NCBI GenBank assembly: GCA_902363335.1
Contig: CABIZV010000006.1
Coordinates: 124,001-188,000, forward strand
Direction of reading: 5' to 3'
Length of the DNA: 64,000 nt
Origin: Enterobacteriaceae bacterium
Lineage (GTDB): Bacteria > Pseudomonadota > Gammaproteobacteria > Enterobacterales > Enterobacteriaceae
The position numbers and the translations under genes are program-made. This document shows positions 61,878-64,000 of the stretch, one piece after another (position 1 is the first letter of the stretch; the number at the start of each line of letters is the position of its first letter). The notes under the pieces were generated by a model, which was not told the DNA's origin, did not search any database, and saw only the letters and a program-made list of their open reading frames with translations.

Positions 61878-62255
61878 ATGATCGATTCGCCACGAGTTTG
61901 CGTCCAGGTTCAGAGCGTCTACATTGAGACGCACTCTATGCCGGAAGAAGAACGTTATGTCTTCGCCTATACGGTGACCATTCGCAACCTCGGGCGAAGC
62001 GCGGTTCAGCTTCTTGGCCGTTACTGGGTCATTACTAACGGCAATGGCCGTGAAACTGAAGTCCAGGGGGAAGGTGTCGTCGGCGTACAGCCGCACATTG
62101 AACCCGGCGGTGAATATCAGTACACCAGCGGTGCCGTTCTGGAAACCCCACTTGGCACCATGCAGGGCCACTATGACATGGTTGACGTCGACGGCGTGCC
62201 GTTCACTATCGACATTCCCGTGTTCCGTCTTTTCGTTCCCACGCTGATCCATTAA
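61878..62255 (+). CDS. apaG: ApaG protein
   Basis: Small beta-sandwich protein of the ApaG/F-box-associated family. Its exact role in bacteria is not settled; it is linked to ApaH by operon position. The 125 residues contain FAYTVTIRNLGRSAVQLLGR, GVVGVQPHIEPGGEYQYTSG and GTMQGHYDMVDVDG. It begins 3 bp after rsmA and ends 2 bp before apaH. Confidence 0.97.
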   Translation: MIDSPRVCVQVQSVYIETHSMPEEERYVFAYTVTIRNLGRSAVQLLGRYWVITNGNGRETEVQGEGVVGVQPHIEPGGEYQYTSGAVLETPLGTMQGHYDMVDVDGVPFTIDIPVFRLFVPTLIH

Positions 62256-62257
62256 TC

Positions 62258-63106
62258 ATGTCTACATACCTAATTGGCGACATTCACGGTTGCTATGATG
62301 AGTTAATCGCTCTGTTGCAGCAGGTTGAGTTCACCCCGAGCAAAGATACCCTGTGGCTGACGGGCGATCTGGTTGCTCGCGGCCCCGGTTCGCTGGAGGT
62401 TTTGCGTTACGTTAAATCGCTGGGCGACTGCGTAAAAATCGTTCTGGGCAATCACGATCTGCATCTGCTGGCCGTATTTGCCGGTATCAGCCGCAATAAG
62501 CCCAAGGATCGCCTGAATCCGCTGCTGGAAGCCGCCGATGCCGATGATCTCCTCAACTGGCTTCGCCGTCAGCCGCTGATGCAGGTGGATGAAGAGAAAA
62601 AGCTGGTGATGGCGCACGCGGGTATTACGCCGCAGTGGGATATCGAAACGGCGAAACAGTGCGCGCGCGACGTTGAAGCCGTGCTCTCAAGCGATTCCTA
62701 CCCGTTCTTCCTCGACGCCATGTACGGCGATATGCCGAACAACTGGTCGCGGGAACTCAGCGGGTTAGCGCGGCTGCGTTTTATCACCAACGCCTTCACC
62801 CGCATGCGCTACTGTTTCCCGAACGGTCAGTTAGATATGTATAGCAAAGAGTCCCCGGAAAACGTAGCTGCTCCGCTGAAGCCATGGTTTATGCTACCGG
62901 GCCCGATTACCGCTGAGTACAGCGTGGCGTTTGGTCATTGGGCATCGCTGGAAGGTAAAGGGACGCCAGAAGGAATTTACGCGCTGGATACCGGCTGCTG
63001 CTGGGGCGGCGATTTGACCTGCCTGCGTTGGGAAGACAAAAAATACTTTGTGCAGCCGTCGAACCGTCGGCTGGCACCGGGTGAGAGCGAGGCGGTGGCT
63101 TCGTAG
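62258..63106 (+). CDS. apaH: Diadenosine tetraphosphatase ApaH
   Basis: Symmetrical Ap4A hydrolase; related enzymes also remove Np4 caps from RNA. The 282 residues belong to the metallophosphatase fold with metal-binding motifs YLIGDIHGCYDELIALL near 4, LTGDLVARGPGSLEVL near 34, and VLGNHDLHLLAVFAGIS near 63, plus MAHAGITPQWD near 120. It ends the operon and is convergent with folA. Confidence 0.98.
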   Translation: MSTYLIGDIHGCYDELIALLQQVEFTPSKDTLWLTGDLVARGPGSLEVLRYVKSLGDCVKIVLGNHDLHLLAVFAGISRNKPKDRLNPLLEAADADDLLNWLRRQPLMQVDEEKKLVMAHAGITPQWDIETAKQCARDVEAVLSSDSYPFFLDAMYGDMPNNWSRELSGLARLRFITNAFTRMRYCFPNGQLDMYSKESPENVAAPLKPWFMLPGPITAEYSVAFGHWASLEGKGTPEGIYALDTGCCWGGDLTCLRWEDKKYFVQPSNRRLAPGESEAVAS

Positions 63107-63117
63107 TCGGGTGCATT

Positions 63118-63224
63118 CCCGGCGGCGCTGCGCTTGGCCGGGCTACAAAATAATAAACGCCGGATGAAAATCCGGCGTTTTTGTATGTACATCACGTAGC
63201 CCGGCCAAGCGCAGCGCCGCCGGG
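63118..63224. repeat. 29-bp perfect inverted repeat between apaH and folA
   Basis: The arm at 63118-63146 is the exact reverse complement of 63196-63224 over 29 bases, with core GGCGCTGCGCTTGGCC. The 49-base centre contains a separate terminator hairpin. The arms are two facing copies of the second REP-like family that is also seen at 1157-1186, 33954-33977 and 49077-49107. Confidence 0.93.
63155..63182. terminator. Bidirectional terminator between apaH and folA
   Basis: AAACGCCGGAT (63155-63165), loop GAAA, ATCCGGCGTTT (63170-63180) then TT. A-run on the left and T-run on the right allow termination from both directions, fitting the convergent genes. The GAAA tetraloop adds stability. Confidence 0.9.
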
Positions 63225-63236
63225 ACAAGCTCGGTC

Positions 63237-63716
63237 TTACCGACGCTCCAGCACTTCAAAACAATAGCTGTGTGAGTTCTGCTCATCCGCATCATGAAAC
63301 TCGCTGAAAACAGACTCCCACTGGTCCGGCGCATAATCCGGGAAATGGGTGTCGCCTTCCACTTCGGCATCAATGTGCGTCAGGTACAGCTTTTGAGCTT
63401 TCGGCAGGAACTGCTCGTACACGCGACCACCGCCGATCACCATAATCTCTTCCGCGTCACCGCAGGCCGCAATGGCTTCATCAACCGATTTCACCCACTG
63501 CACGCGCTCGTCGGTGCCCGGCTGGCTGCTGATAACGATATTTTTACGTCCCGGTAATGGACGACCGATGGATTCCCAGGTCAGACGTCCCATCACCACC
63601 GGTTTGTTTAACGTGTTGCGTTTAAACCAGGCCAGATCGGCCGGCAGGTCCCAGGGCATGGCATTTTCCATACCGATAACGCGATCTACCGCGAGTGCAG
63701 CAATCAGACTGATCAT
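63237..63716 (-). CDS. folA: Dihydrofolate reductase
   Basis: NADPH-dependent reductase of dihydrofolate to tetrahydrofolate and target of trimethoprim. The 159 residues equal the E. coli length. Active-site residues are unchanged: Asp27, Leu28 and Trp30 in PADLAWFKRN, with Pro21, Trp22 and Ile94. Position 45 is Leu (VVMGRLTWESIGRPLPGR) where E. coli has His. None of the well-known trimethoprim-resistance substitutions at 21, 26, 28, 30 or 94 is seen. Confidence 0.98.
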   Translation of the reverse strand: MISLIAALAVDRVIGMENAMPWDLPADLAWFKRNTLNKPVVMGRLTWESIGRPLPGRKNIVISSQPGTDERVQWVKSVDEAIAACGDAEEIMVIGGGRVYEQFLPKAQKLYLTHIDAEVEGDTHFPDYAPDQWESVFSEFHDADEQNSHSYCFEVLERR

Positions 63717-63748
63717 TGAGTGTGTCCCAGATGCAAAAAATTGTCGCC

Positions 63749-63777
63749 ACTATACGGAAAGCATAAACTTTCGTCGA
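63749..63777 (-). promoter_or_regulatory. folA promoter
   Basis: Minus strand: TCGACG (63772-63777), a 17-bp spacer and TATAGT (63749-63754), about 33 bases before the folA ATG. The -35 is weak, as I recall it also is in E. coli folA. Confidence 0.6.
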
Positions 63778-63869
63778 CTGGCAGCCAGGTAAAGAATAAG
63801 AATATTTTTAGATTTGCTGGCAAGTCCACGAATGAAAAGTGGACAGCCAGCATTACACTACTGCGGTCT

Positions 63870-64000
63870 TTATGACGCGGGTTTCACTTCCGGCTCGTCT
63901 TCAGGATTGCCGCTATGCTTTCCTTCCTCCGTTCCTTGCCAGCCGTGACGCTGCACGAGTGACAAATGATTCCGGTCTTCATTGATGATTTCCGTCAGCA
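63870..64000 (-). CDS. kefC: C-terminal end of potassium efflux protein KefC (partial)
   Basis: Only the last 42 codons are in the window; the gene runs off the right edge. The translation, LTEIINEDRNHLSLVQRHGW, then a Gly/Glu-rich tail ending PEVKPAS, resembles the cytoplasmic end of KefC. Position is also right: kefC lies beside folA in the same direction in E. coli. KefC is a glutathione-gated K+/H+ efflux system. Identification rests mainly on synteny. Confidence 0.75.
   Translation of the reverse strand, partial: LTEIINEDRNHLSLVQRHGWQGTEEGKHSGNPEDEPEVKPAS

Noticed and set aside
1..64000. tRNA, rRNA, CRISPR arrays, prophage or insertion sequences
   Set aside because: No cloverleaf-like segments, rRNA sequence, regularly spaced repeats, integrase or transposase genes were seen in the window.

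Overview
The window is chromosomal DNA from a gammaproteobacterium of the family Enterobacteriaceae. Gene order, operon overlaps and protein sequences match the 0-2.5 min region of Escherichia coli, read in the reverse direction. REP-type repeats, the ara control region, the leu attenuator and an SgrS/SgrT locus all support this. Several details differ from E. coli K-12: AraC ends at 281 residues, LeuO has a longer N-terminus, SecM is shortened and reworked, FtsW has an expanded N-terminus, and a second REP-like repeat family is present. A close relative such as Citrobacter, Enterobacter, Kluyvera or Leclercia is likelier than E. coli itself. The sequence alone does not let me name the genus.

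Layout. Positions 1-4920 hold zapD and yacG (+), a REP cluster, then mutT, secA and the secretion-monitor gene secM (-). Positions 5178-23044 hold the dcw division and wall cluster on the minus strand. In transcription order this is mraZ, rsmH, ftsL, ftsI, murE, murF, mraY, murD, ftsW, murG, murC, ddlB, ftsQ, ftsA, ftsZ, lpxC, with mostly overlapping or nearly touching genes and an mraZ operator and promoter upstream. Positions 23595-28470 hold cra, ilvIH and leuO (-). Positions 29067-33930 are the leucine operon leuLABCD (+) with its attenuator. Positions 34037-40603 hold setA and sgrS/sgrT (-), sgrR (+), and a TPP riboswitch followed by thiBPQ (+). Positions 42977-49071 hold yabI and araC (-), then araBAD (+) with a recognisable CRP/AraC control region. 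Positions 49191-63106 hold polB, rapA, rluA (+), djlA (-), lptD, surA, pdxA, rsmA, apaG and apaH (+). Folate gene folA and the end of kefC (-) close the window.

The stand-out accessory segment lies between thiQ and yabI (about 40716-42960), where E. coli K-12 has only a short spacer. It encodes a chimeric protein with an N-terminal Hcp (type VI secretion tube) domain, a proline-rich linker, an S-type pyocin-like middle domain and a C-terminal tip I do not recognise. A small acidic AT-rich gene overlaps its stop by 4 bp and is probably the immunity gene. Base composition drops sharply exactly where the tip starts, as expected for an exchangeable toxin/immunity cassette. No other type VI secretion gene is in the window.

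Other points of interest are a perfect 29-bp inverted repeat enclosing a bidirectional terminator between apaH and folA, two distinct REP-like families used as intergenic punctuation, a polB promoter whose -10 element sits inside the upstream terminator hairpin, and a SecM that keeps its arrest motif with one conservative change. The rest of the window is conserved housekeeping sequence with no broken genes.
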